A stretch of 22,229 bases of DNA from a virus, in IMG/VR virus record IMGVR_UViG_3300035701_000324, positions 1 to 22,229 of that record; one strand, 5' to 3'. The notes under the pieces were generated by a model that did no database searches, was not told the origin of the DNA, and saw nothing but the letters and a program-made list of their open reading frames with translations. Below are positions 8,092 through 14,909 of the stretch, one piece after another. Positions within the stretch are counted from its first letter, which is position 1. Each line of letters begins with the position of its first letter. Made by a program: the position numbers and the translations under genes.

Positions 8092-9474
8092 CTATGCCAA
8101 GGTCGTGATAACCGCGCCGTAGCCCGTGAATCCTGCGGCGGCTGATTTGACCACGCTCCAGGTTCCCGGAGATGCGCCAGGAACACGCTTGAGAATCTGG
8201 CCGGATGTGGTGGGTTCGGTGCCGGTGAGGATGATGTACAGATTGCCCTTGAACGTGTGAATGCCGCCGATGCGAGAGTCGTCGAGATGATAGCCGGTGA
8301 GCGCGAACAAGTTGGCGTCTGTGATGTCGTCTGCGAACGTGATGCCATCTGTTGAGGCCCGAATCAGAAGTTGACTCGGAACGAGATTGGCAAGACCTCG
8401 GAAATAGAAGATTTTGTTGTCGAAGAAAAACGGCTTCGAGGTGCCGCCTGAGCCTGCGTGAACGTAGGTATCGCGTGCGGTCCAGACACCATCGCTCGTC
8501 CGTTGGTAGATGCACTTCGGCGTCGTACCGGCGTCGAAGTGTAGTGTCGCCCACAGATAACCCAAGCACGACAAGAGGCCAGTCCCGTAAGTTGATGCGA
8601 ACTCAGCGTCCTTTACCCACGCTCCATCCACTCCTGGTCTGATTCGGTACACGCCGCTGGTGCTGCCTCCGGCGTAGTTATTCGTGATTGCCCATAGACG
8701 ACTGTTCCACGGGGCGAGCGCGAAGGGTGCGCCACGGTTGCTTTCCGGCGCGACGGCGAATGCGCTGCCCGCGAACGGATTGCCAATGCGAATCATCTGT
8801 CCGTCAAAGGGATTCATGCTCCAGACGGTTCCGCGTCGGGTGGCGGTGTCGTCGAATGAGCAGAAGTAGTAGAGTCCCTGGAACTTGATAATGCCTTGGA
8901 CACATTCCACGTTGGTTTCGGTCAGTCCGGCGGCAATCTGGATCTGCTGGTTGAACGGCACTTTCCCGTGCAGGTAGTCATCGGTGCCGTTGAACTGTCG
9001 AAGGGGTGGGGCGGAATGTCCAGCAACGGCGTAGATGATGTAGTCGTTGGACGGATAGAGCATCCGATTCCGGATGGCTGCTCCGCGCGCTGCGAGAAAC
9101 ACGTTGCGATATGCGCCGTTGCGGCGTTGGGCCTGAAAGCTCGCGGCGGGCACGCTGCTGTTCGTCCAGTTGGTTCCGTCCGTGGTGTACGTCCAGGTTG
9201 CGCCTGCGGTCGTGGTGTTTTCGTAGCCTACCCATAGCCGTTCTGTCTGGATGAGGTTCACGGCAACATTAGCGATTCCCCAGATCGCGCCGAGTGCGAC
9301 GGGGGAGCCGAGTGGCGTGAGTCCGCCCCGCTTTTCGATTGCGCCTTCACCTTCGTTCGGCAGCATCACGGCGTTCTGCGCTTTTGTCAGCGTGCCGAAC
9401 TTGCGATGGACAGCGGACGCCGACACGTCCACGCCGATTTCTGCCAGATTGTAGATGTTGAGCTTCTTCCCCAT
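8092..9474 (-). CDS. Beta-propeller-like tail protein, nozzle-type (460 aa)
   Basis: The ATG lies 4 bases after the adaptor gene stop with only a weak Shine-Dalgarno, suggesting coupled translation. The N-terminus reads NIYNLAEIGVDVS, then LTKAQNAVMLPNEGEGAIEKRGGLTPLG. This 'list of objects, then RGGL' pattern recurs in phage tail proteins of this type. The remainder has repeated blades with Trp, Tyr and Gly (LWVGYENTTTAG, WTYTTDGTNWT, LYYFCSFDDTATRRGTVWSM, LWAITNNYAGGSTSGVYRI, LYIILTG), consistent with a beta-propeller. It sits directly after the putative adaptor and before a second, larger propeller-like gene. A tail nozzle or tube role is inferred. No enzyme motif is visible. Confidence 0.82.
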   Translation of the reverse strand: MGKKLNIYNLAEIGVDVSASAVHRKFGTLTKAQNAVMLPNEGEGAIEKRGGLTPLGSPVALGAIWGIANVAVNLIQTERLWVGYENTTTAGATWTYTTDGTNWTNSSVPAASFQAQRRNGAYRNVFLAARGAAIRNRMLYPSNDYIIYAVAGHSAPPLRQFNGTDDYLHGKVPFNQQIQIAAGLTETNVECVQGIIKFQGLYYFCSFDDTATRRGTVWSMNPFDGQMIRIGNPFAGSAFAVAPESNRGAPFALAPWNSRLWAITNNYAGGSTSGVYRIRPGVDGAWVKDAEFASTYGTGLLSCLGYLWATLHFDAGTTPKCIYQRTSDGVWTARDTYVHAGSGGTSKPFFFDNKIFYFRGLANLVPSQLLIRASTDGITFADDITDANLFALTGYHLDDSRIGGIHTFKGNLYIILTGTEPTTSGQILKRVPGASPGTWSVVKSAAAGFTGYGAVITTLA

Positions 9475-9478
9475 ACGA

Positions 9479-10180
9479 CTACCAATACGGCTCGAAAAGC
9501 GCTTCGGTCAGTTCTTCATCTTGTGTCTGTCGGGGAGTCGCGGCGGTGAGGATGTGCGACTTCTCGGTGCCGTAGATGCTGATCCATTCCGCGTCCGGGG
9601 TCTGTGATTCTTTGCGTTTGGCAAGTGCGTAGGCGACGGTCCAGGCGACGAGGGCTTCATCCGACTCGAACGGGATCGGGTTGGCGGTTCCGAGCGCGAC
9701 AGTTGCCAGCGTCGGTACGTAGACGAGGCGGAGTAGCAGCGTCGAAGAGAGTGGCGGAGACACGTAGATGGTCGGCGCGGACACTGGAGCGCCCGCCCCG
9801 GCGATGGAGAAGTAGATCGTTCCGCCCTGATAGGGGTCTGATGCGGCACGCGAGCGCGCGGCCTGAAATACCGGGTCCATATAGTTGCGGTACTGGAACC
9901 GGATGTTGCCGAAGGTTGTGAGATCGCGTGGCTCGATGCCGCGTACCGTCGCTACGTCCGCCGGGATACCGGAAAGCGTTGACGCGCCAGCGACCATTGA
10001 GACGTTTGTGATGTCGTTCGTGAGAAAGAAGTCCTGGTAGTTGTCGTTCAGCGCGCGCCACAGATCCTTGATCCCGAGATTCATGTGATCGCCCAGTTCG
10101 GCATCGCTCCAGAACGAGGCAGTTGGCTCATTCAGATGCCGTCGAACGATGGTCACAAGCGCCGAAAGCAGCGTTGACAT
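9479..10180 (-). CDS. Neck/head-tail adaptor protein (233 aa)
   Basis: The start ATG is preceded by AGGGG and lies 9 bases after the upstream stop. The N-terminus, MSTLLSALVTIVRRHLNEP followed by FWSDAELGDHMNLGIKDLWRAL, is the hallmark of phage adaptor/connector proteins that bind the portal: a helix, then W-[ST]-D-x-E-L, then an N-x-[AG]-x-x-[DE]-L helix. Residues 55-165 are beta-rich. Residues about 170-210 are helical again (FESDEALVAWTVAYALAKR). Length and order fit the adaptor that links portal and nozzle in short-tailed phages such as SU10-like podoviruses. The gene is separated from the capsid gene by nine other genes, which is an unusually long gap. The assignment rests on the N-terminal pattern and context. 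Confidence 0.75.
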   Translation of the reverse strand: MSTLLSALVTIVRRHLNEPTASFWSDAELGDHMNLGIKDLWRALNDNYQDFFLTNDITNVSMVAGASTLSGIPADVATVRGIEPRDLTTFGNIRFQYRNYMDPVFQAARSRAASDPYQGGTIYFSIAGAGAPVSAPTIYVSPPLSSTLLLRLVYVPTLATVALGTANPIPFESDEALVAWTVAYALAKRKESQTPDAEWISIYGTEKSHILTAATPRQTQDEELTEALFEPYW

Positions 10181-10189
10181 TTGCAGCCC

Positions 10190-11089
10190 CTATGGAGTGA
10201 GCGTCCAGCGAATCGTGAGATGGTAGAGTGAGCCTGTGCCTCCAAGGGTGTCCTGTCCATCGGTGTTGAGGCGATAGATGCGAAACACGACCGACTCTCC
10301 CGCCGCGCAGTTGGTCATGGGGATTGCGGTAAAGTCCACCCGGATGGGTTTATCGGTCGTCGCGGTCGAAGCTGAGACTTGCGGTTCATAGCTGTTGAAA
10401 GTCTGCGATGCTTCACCGCTGGCGGTGCAGGCGGAGGCGAGCCACCACTTGATATTCTTCCCGGCGTCGGCAACCGCTGATCCCCACCAGAGCGTTCCGG
10501 TTACGGCTACGGCGCTGTTCCAATTCGCCGGGAGATAGTGTGGGGCGGTTTGGATGGCTCGCTCTGCGTCTGTGAAGTCGATGCGGCCGTACGACGCCTT
10601 CGTTGCCGCGTTGAGGCAGGATCCAGTCGGGTTGGTGTAACTCGGTTCGTAGCTGTAATTGTTGAGAAAAGCGGTTGTAGAACTGGCACACGATACCGGG
10701 TACTCGATGTCCTGGGTTTTGACGCCTGCATTGGCAACCGCCCACTTCATGCCGTAGGTGGAAACGGCGTCGGCGGTCAACACCCATCCATCGGTTCCGA
10801 TGGCGATCTTATTGAGGGTGTTCGTCCCTCCTGCGAGAACGTCGCCCTTCGCGTAGGTGGACTGGCCTGTGCCTCCCGAAGTGGCCGGGACGGTGCCGCC
10901 GCCGCCGCCGCCGCCCGCGCCCACGGTCACACTTAGCGCGCCCGTGCTGTTGCCCTGAAGCGCAATCGGCCCGCCGTTGTACGTGGCGAAGATGCGACTG
11001 ATCTGCTGCGTGACGACGGGTTGCTGGAGCAGCATGACGAACATGGCTCCGAGTAGAACGCCGATGCTGATGACGAGCCATTTTCGCAT
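10190..11089 (-). CDS. Membrane-anchored or exported fibre-like protein (299 aa)
   Basis: The ATG is preceded by AAAGGAC. Residues 1-3 are basic and residues 4-22 are hydrophobic (LVISIGVLLGAMFVMLL), a signal-anchor or uncleaved signal. Residues 23-54 (QQPVVTQQISRIF, ALQG) are nearly the same as in the next gene upstream. Seven glycines (59-65) form a hinge. Residues 71-116 carry the phage fibre repeat (SGGTGQSTYAKGDVLAGG, LNKIAIG, G-VLTA, W). Residues about 125-299 form a beta-sandwich-like region (WNSAVAVTGTLWWGSA, NIKWWLA, GESVVFRIYRLNTDG) of a type I associate with phage receptor-binding proteins. A short-tailed phage fibre with an export segment is odd. It could be a surface-displayed adhesin, or the hydrophobic segment could be a virion docking element. 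Confidence 0.85.
   Translation of the reverse strand: MRKWLVISIGVLLGAMFVMLLQQPVVTQQISRIFATYNGGPIALQGNSTGALSVTVGAGGGGGGGTVPATSGGTGQSTYAKGDVLAGGTNTLNKIAIGTDGWVLTADAVSTYGMKWAVANAGVKTQDIEYPVSCASSTTAFLNNYSYEPSYTNPTGSCLNAATKASYGRIDFTDAERAIQTAPHYLPANWNSAVAVTGTLWWGSAVADAGKNIKWWLASACTASGEASQTFNSYEPQVSASTATTDKPIRVDFTAIPMTNCAAGESVVFRIYRLNTDGQDTLGGTGSLYHLTIRWTLTP
10895..10915 (-). repeat. Seven tandem GGC codons (poly-Gly hinge)
   Basis: Seven identical in-frame triplets encode seven glycines between the conserved leader and the fibre repeat of the 299-aa protein. Unit changes would alter hinge length without breaking the frame. Confidence 0.9.
10931..11089 (-). repeat. Duplicated leader segment, copy 2
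   Basis: These 159 bases encode residues 1-53 of the 299-aa protein and align without gaps to 12122-12280. Positions 10998-11017 are identical to 12189-12208 over 20 bases. Counting by eye, about 37 of the first 54 residues are identical. Confidence 0.85.
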
Positions 11090-11119
11090 ACCGATGTCCT
11101 TTGCAAAACCGTCGTTTGG

Positions 11120-12280
11120 CTACTCGATCTCGAAAGTGCATGTGAAGGAGACGTCCGTGGTGTTCGTTGCTGCTGCCCATGCTGTAGATGTGTTCGCGGT
11201 CACGCGAAGGCTGATGAGCGCAGATGCGGCGGCAGTAAAGGCGGTGCCGATCTGCCGCGTGCCGTTGTCATTCGACTCGTAGGCGCATTTCTGGCCTGCC
11301 TTGGCCTTATAGCCGCCCGGAATCTTGACGAGCAGCAAAGTTGCCGGGGTGCCTCCTACCGATGATGTGATCACGTTCAACGCGAGTACCATCGTCTTGC
11401 CCATGATGGTGTAGGCGAAGTGGTCGAGGTCGCCCGCATCGACGGTCCACGTCATCGATCCACTACCCGTGAAGTCTCCTGCGGTGTGACTCACGGTGGT
11501 CCACGCGCCAGGAGTGTCCAGATAGCCAGCTTGGGCGTGGTCGCCCCATCCGTAGGCTTGATTCCAGTTGCCAGCGTCGGGGCCGGTGATGGTCGCGCCT
11601 ACTGGTACCATCAATTCCTGTCGAACAATCAGCCTTCCGGCTTCAGCTTGTCCCCCCATGAAAAACACGCCGTTGGGAAAATCGTAGAACATGGAATAAG
11701 CCGCCCCAACGGTCGGAGGGGGGTCGCCCGCATAGAAAGAATCGACGATGTTGGGTGCAGCCATGCCGGTTGAAAGCCCGATAGAAGCGATTATGGCGAA
11801 CGAATCCCAGTAGTAGCCTGTTTGTTCCCACGGCCCGCCTGCCGATGAACTAGCGTAAATGCCTGTGCCGTACTGTCCAGGTGCGCGTTGCCATTCGAGC
11901 GATGCGTGTCCATCTTGAGGGCAATCGACAACGGACACCATCTCTGATGCCGCCGACTGTCGATAGCTCTGGTCAAGTGCGACGACACGAAAGTACTTTG
12001 TGACACGTACGCCTGACACGCCTCCCACACAATCAACGGTGACATAAAGCGGGGCGGGAATCAGGTGTGTCTCAAAGAGCGTGTTGAAAATCCCGTAGGG
12101 TGAAGTACCCGAGAATGCAATCTTCAACGCGCCTGCGCTGTCGCCTTGGAGTGCGATGGCGTTGCCGTTGTACGTGCCGAAAATGCGGCTGATCTGCTGC
12201 GTGACGACAGGCTGCTGCATCAGCGCGATGAATGCTGCGCCGAAAAGAATCCCGATGGTAGTGACAGCCCATTTCTTCAT
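11120..12280 (-). CDS. Membrane-anchored or exported fibre-like protein (386 aa)
   Basis: The start ATG overlaps the upstream stop (ATGA). Residues 1-3 are MKK and residues 4-21 are hydrophobic (WAVTTIGILFGAAFIALM), followed by QQPVVTQQISRIFGTYNG, the leader shared with the downstream 299-aa gene. Residues about 78-150 resemble a fibronectin-III-like unit (KYFRVVALDQSYRQSAASE, then SLEWQRAPG and GIYASSSAGGPW). Residues 238-254 read NWNQAYGWGDHAQAGYL, a motif widely found in tail fibre proteins. Residues about 260-386 form a beta C-terminal domain of the fibre type (MTWTVDAGD, GKTMVLALNV, SVGGTPATLLLVKIPGGY, NDNGT). The fibre identity is well supported. The N-terminal hydrophobic segment is directly visible, but whether it exports, anchors or docks the protein is not known. 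Confidence 0.87.
   Translation of the reverse strand: MKKWAVTTIGILFGAAFIALMQQPVVTQQISRIFGTYNGNAIALQGDSAGALKIAFSGTSPYGIFNTLFETHLIPAPLYVTVDCVGGVSGVRVTKYFRVVALDQSYRQSAASEMVSVVDCPQDGHASLEWQRAPGQYGTGIYASSSAGGPWEQTGYYWDSFAIIASIGLSTGMAAPNIVDSFYAGDPPPTVGAAYSMFYDFPNGVFFMGGQAEAGRLIVRQELMVPVGATITGPDAGNWNQAYGWGDHAQAGYLDTPGAWTTVSHTAGDFTGSGSMTWTVDAGDLDHFAYTIMGKTMVLALNVITSSVGGTPATLLLVKIPGGYKAKAGQKCAYESNDNGTRQIGTAFTAAASALISLRVTANTSTAWAAATNTTDVSFTCTFEIE
12122..12280 (-). repeat. Duplicated leader segment, copy 1
   Basis: This 159-base segment encodes residues 1-53 of the 386-aa protein. It aligns without gaps to the start of the 299-aa gene at 10931-11089, with a 20-base exact core at 12189-12208. Confidence 0.85.
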
Positions 12281-12822
12281 TTCACACCTTCGGATCGACT
12301 ACCGTGCGTCTGTCGAAGAAAATGCACGTCGAACGCCGCGAGAAACACGTCGCCCGTGTAGTCCGTTGCGGCGTTGGTGACGCGCTTGACGGTTCCGAGC
12401 AGCAACGAACTGATTTTCATGCCGGTGCCGACGATATCTGTGGTTTCCACCATGCGGAGCTTGCCGATCCCATCTTCGGCTTGTGTACACGTGAGAACCG
12501 TGGGCGTCGTGCTGCTCATGACGCCGCCTTCCCAGTTTACCCATTGGTACGTCAGTTGCCATTTCACGACGTTGGCGGAGACGGTTGATCCGAACCAATG
12601 AAAGTGCGGAGAGAGCGGCGAGCCTTCTTGGTAGCCGTGCGGCATCTGAATTGCGAAACAGGCAAAGTCGTTCAGAACGAACTTGAGCAGATATACGCCT
12701 GAAGTCGCGTACTGCGTCAGCGCCGGGATGTTGGCTCCCGTCGCTCTGAGGGCAAGCGACATTTGTTGCGAATCGTCCCATTCGCCATGTACGAGAATTG
12801 GCCCCGGACTTTCAATCGGCAT
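12277..12822 (-). CDS. Phage structural protein with IQMPHGYQEG motif (181 aa)
   Basis: The start ATG follows TGAGGACGCG, in which the upstream stop overlaps the Shine-Dalgarno. The gene overlaps the following gene by 4 bases. The protein is beta-rich, with the distinctive run CFAIQMPHGYQEGSPLSPHFHW at about residues 55-76 and then WQLTYQWVNWEGG. From memory, the Q-x-P-H-x-Y-x-E-G and P-H-x-H-W pattern recurs in tailed phage structural regions, in proteins usually called hypothetical or virion proteins. The histidines could bind metal, but no enzyme is implied. No signal peptide is present, in contrast to both flanking genes. A surface or fibre-associated virion protein is the most likely role. 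Confidence 0.8.
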   Translation of the reverse strand: MPIESPGPILVHGEWDDSQQMSLALRATGANIPALTQYATSGVYLLKFVLNDFACFAIQMPHGYQEGSPLSPHFHWFGSTVSANVVKWQLTYQWVNWEGGVMSSTTPTVLTCTQAEDGIGKLRMVETTDIVGTGMKISSLLLGTVKRVTNAATDYTGDVFLAAFDVHFLRQTHGSRSEGVK

Positions 12823-12829
12823 CGCGTCC

Positions 12830-13237
12830 TCAGAACACGATGATCGCGTTCCCGCTCGAATCCGCTGCCCACGGGACGGGGGTGCCGCCTGTGAAGTTGG
12901 CGGTAATCGTTCCGGTGGCGGGGGTCGCCGGGCTTCCGGTCACGGTGTACGTGAACGTGTCTGCGCCCGTTCGGGTGATCGTAAACGTGCCGTTGTATTC
13001 AGTCTGATCTGCTGCGGCAATCGTCACCCGATCTCCGGTGACTAGCCCGTGTGCGGTGTACGTGGCTGTCGCTACCTGAGCGACACGGGCAATGGTGACG
13101 CCTGAGAGGGCAACCGCCTTGCGTTGTACGAACAGGCGATTCCAGCCTGTTGATTGATTCTGCTGCGCGAACAGGGGCGCACAGAGCGCCCCTGCGATGC
13201 AGCCGATCAAGAGTCCGACGAGGAACCGTTCGCGCAT
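12830..13237 (-). CDS. Exported small protein with FCCH-like beta domain (135 aa)
   Basis: I chose ATG 13235-13237 (MRERFLVGLL), which follows TGAGGAAGTC and gives an N-terminal signal. The longer upstream frame would bury this signal and overlap the previous gene. Residues 1-24 have a basic start, a hydrophobic core and a small-residue end (LCAPLFA), consistent with a signal peptide; cleavage after Ala24 is possible. Residues about 53-115 (TATYTAHGLVTGDRVTIAAA, TEYNGTFTITRTGADTFTYTV) match the short beta domain often called FCCH-like in phage tail and surface proteins. Residues 33-47 (NRLFVQRKAVALSG) echo the RIF, ALQG linker of the two fibre-like genes downstream. It is probably exported or virion-surface; the function is unknown. 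Confidence 0.8.
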   Translation of the reverse strand: MRERFLVGLLIGCIAGALCAPLFAQQNQSTGWNRLFVQRKAVALSGVTIARVAQVATATYTAHGLVTGDRVTIAAADQTEYNGTFTITRTGADTFTYTVTGSPATPATGTITANFTGGTPVPWAADSSGNAIIVF

Positions 13238-13244
13238 GACTTCC

Positions 13245-13661
13245 TCACAGGTCCGTGATGGCGATTGCCGCGTGGCCTTCCGCGATGCGCGCGTAGGCTT
13301 TGATGCTGATGTCGCCTGCCAGTCCTGCCCCGGACACAACGGCATCCAGGTTCTTGCCTTCCGTGAGCGGAACGCCCTCATCCCCAAAGTTGAACGTCAG
13401 GGGACCGACGCCGGGTGACGACGGAACGAGGGCAATGATTTTCGGTGAGGCAGCGGTATCTTGGAAGGTGATCGTCTGTGCGGCATTCACCCGCACGTTG
13501 ACGATGATCCGCTGAATGTAGACCGTGTACTTCGCGCCCACGTTGGTCACGATGGGTGCGAGTCCGGTCCATGCAATTCCGAACTCCAGGTCTGCCGATA
13601 CCTCGCGGTGCAAGTACCGATGATAGTGTTCGGAGTCGGCCTGTGCCCTCCAGCTTGGCAT
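13245..13661 (-). CDS. Small beta-rich phage structural protein (138 aa)
   Basis: The start is ATG 13659-13661, with AAGGAG seven bases upstream; the longer open frame beyond it is a shadow of the 211-aa gene. The N-terminal 25 residues are polar and aromatic (HYHRYLHREVSADLEFG). The rest alternates as beta strands (KYTVYIQRIIVNVRVNAA, TITFQDTAASPKIIALV, LTFNFGDEGVPLTEGKNLDAVVSG, SIKAYARIAEG). This looks like a compact beta-sandwich, as found in capsid decoration or minor surface proteins. There is no membrane segment. It lies between another beta-rich structural gene and the exported 135-aa gene. The precise role is unknown. Confidence 0.78.
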   Translation of the reverse strand: MPSWRAQADSEHYHRYLHREVSADLEFGIAWTGLAPIVTNVGAKYTVYIQRIIVNVRVNAAQTITFQDTAASPKIIALVPSSPGVGPLTFNFGDEGVPLTEGKNLDAVVSGAGLAGDISIKAYARIAEGHAAIAITDL

Positions 13662-13687
13662 GATCTGTCTCCTTCTCGCGTGCCGGG

Positions 13688-14323
13688 TTACGCGGACGGG
13701 ACAGCGGCGGAGACTTCCCCGACCGAATAGCTCACACTCATGATGGTGCGTCCGGTGGTCGCGCCTGGAGTGCCAACCGTCATGATGCCGGAGATCACGC
13801 CGCCAGCGGCGTAGAACATCGAAAAGTTCGTCGATTGGGGTCCACGTCTGCCGGTGGCGGCGACGAGATACGCGCCTTCCTTGCCGCCCCAGAGCGTTGA
13901 GTGCATGGCGGAGAGGATTTCTCCGAGAACAAGGTCGGTGGCCTTGCAATCGACAGCCGCGAAGATGCCGTTGGGGTCGGCGGCATCGCCCACGTCCAGC
14001 GCGGCGGACGCTGCGCCCCACAACGCCTGATTCGTCACCTTGACATCGTGGACGAACGCGCCCACGGGGATCGTGACGCTTCCCGTGTGGACGGTGTTGG
14101 TCGCGTTCTCGGTGAACAGCACGTGTTTGGTGATGATCACGCCGAGCTTGTTGGTGAGGGTCTGAGCCGAATCTTCGGTGACGAGTGCGCGGGTCGTCGC
14201 CGCGAACACGTCGTAGTAATGGATGACCCCGGTGGCCGCTTCCTGGAGAAATCCGGCGGCGTTCCCGAGACGCTTGAGCAACGCCAGCGCGCCCGTTTCG
14301 ATCTGGATGTACCGTGATGCCAT
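13688..14323 (-). CDS. Beta-rich virion protein, possible decoration or head fibre protein (211 aa)
   Basis: The start ATG has AGGAG nearby and is preceded by a strong hairpin in the leader. The N-terminus (RYIQIETGALALLKRLGNAAGFLQ) is helical. Residues about 75-125 (TVHTGSVTIPVGAFVHDVKV, ALWGAASAALDVGDAADPNGIF) follow a pattern common in phage virion proteins: 'tIPagafV-d-vTxAf, dvGdaadpdG'. The C-terminal 40 residues are beta-rich (GVISGIMTVGTPGATTGRTIMSVSYSVGEV). It has no signal or enzyme motif. Position among small genes just after the capsid gene suggests a head surface or head-fibre protein. Confidence is high for a structural gene, low for the exact role. Confidence 0.8.
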   Translation of the reverse strand: MASRYIQIETGALALLKRLGNAAGFLQEAATGVIHYYDVFAATTRALVTEDSAQTLTNKLGVIITKHVLFTENATNTVHTGSVTIPVGAFVHDVKVTNQALWGAASAALDVGDAADPNGIFAAVDCKATDLVLGEILSAMHSTLWGGKEGAYLVAATGRRGPQSTNFSMFYAAGGVISGIMTVGTPGATTGRTIMSVSYSVGEVSAAVPSA

Positions 14324-14341
14324 GATCTGATCTCCTGCTCC

Positions 14342-14367
14342 GGTGAAGGCCCGGCAGAGCCTTCACC
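14342..14367 (-). promoter_or_regulatory. 9-bp hairpin in the leader of the 211-aa gene
   Basis: GGTGAAGGC at 14342-14350 pairs perfectly with GCCTTCACC at 14359-14367 around an 8-base loop. On the transcribed strand it lies just before the Shine-Dalgarno of the 211-aa gene, with no U-run after it. It is therefore more likely an mRNA stabiliser or translation-control structure than a terminator. Confidence 0.65.
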
Positions 14368-14416
14368 ATCCACAGCCTTGAAAATGTCGCTGCCGCGATC
14401 CGAGAGAGGAACGAAC

Positions 14417-14881
14417 TTACGCCGCGCCGATGATGGCGAAGCCGTTGGCGGAGTCGCCCGCCGCGCTGTCGGTGTTGCCGTTGACGGTCGTGTGGCTGGC
14501 GGTCGTCGCGCCCGTGCCGAGCTTGAGGCCGTCCGAGAACACGATGCAGTAGGCGCGTCCGCCGCCGCCCGTGCCGAGCAGCTTCACCACCACGTCACCG
14601 TTCGCGGCAGCGGTCGTCGCGTGGTCGCTGATCTTGATCCAGGCGTCGGTCGTCGAGGCGGCGGGCTTGAGGACGTAGAGCGCGTAGAGCTTGCACGCCA
14701 CGTCCGCAACCACGATGTCAGCCCCGCCCGTGTAGTCGAGCGGGACGAACTGGAGGTCGGGGTTGCCGAGAGCTTCCATGTGCTTCCACAGCGCACGGAG
14801 GTTTTCGGTGACGCCCGGCTTGCGGGTGTCCATCCTGGTCCGCTTCTTCACGTCCAGGGCGCGTTCGAGAGTGAGTGCCAT
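14417..14881 (-). CDS. Small Ala/Gly/Thr-rich beta virion protein (154 aa)
   Basis: AAGGAG eight bases upstream supports the ATG. The N-terminal 35 residues are basic and helical (LERALDVKKRTRMDTRKPGVTENLRALWKHMEAL). The rest is beta-rich with small residues (LYALYVLKPAASTTDAWIKI, DVVVKLLGTGGGGRAYCIVF, GTGATTASHTTVNGNTDSAAGD, GFAIIGAA). Proteins of this size and composition downstream of a capsid gene are often decoration or minor head proteins. No specific family is recognised. It is followed by a 93-base gap that contains a strong hairpin. Confidence 0.77.
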   Translation of the reverse strand: MALTLERALDVKKRTRMDTRKPGVTENLRALWKHMEALGNPDLQFVPLDYTGGADIVVADVACKLYALYVLKPAASTTDAWIKISDHATTAAANGDVVVKLLGTGGGGRAYCIVFSDGLKLGTGATTASHTTVNGNTDSAAGDSANGFAIIGAA

Positions 14882-14909
14882 GTGTCTGCTCCTTGTGGGC
14901 GGACCCGTT

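Noticed and set aside
6500-8569. A 689-codon frame extending the propeller-like gene into its neighbour
   Set aside because: The first 160 codons overlap the 460-aa gene and have shadow composition. The ATG at 8087-8089 lies directly behind that gene's stop.
10190-12280. The two leader-bearing genes as fragments of one frameshifted gene
   Set aside because: Each has its own complete leader, start with ribosome site or coupling, distinct domains and a proper stop, so they are paralogous starts and not a broken gene.
13198-13204. A lipobox-like LIGC at residues 10-13 of the 135-aa signal-bearing protein
   Set aside because: It lies too close to the start for a normal lipoprotein signal, and the hydrophobic core continues past it, so a classical signal peptide is more likely.
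13245-14369. A 374-codon minus-strand frame that would fuse the 138-aa protein with an Arg-rich N-terminal part
   Set aside because: The N-terminal part is an out-of-frame shadow of the 211-aa gene. The internal ATG at 13659-13661 has a good AAGGAG and gives a normal beta-rich protein.
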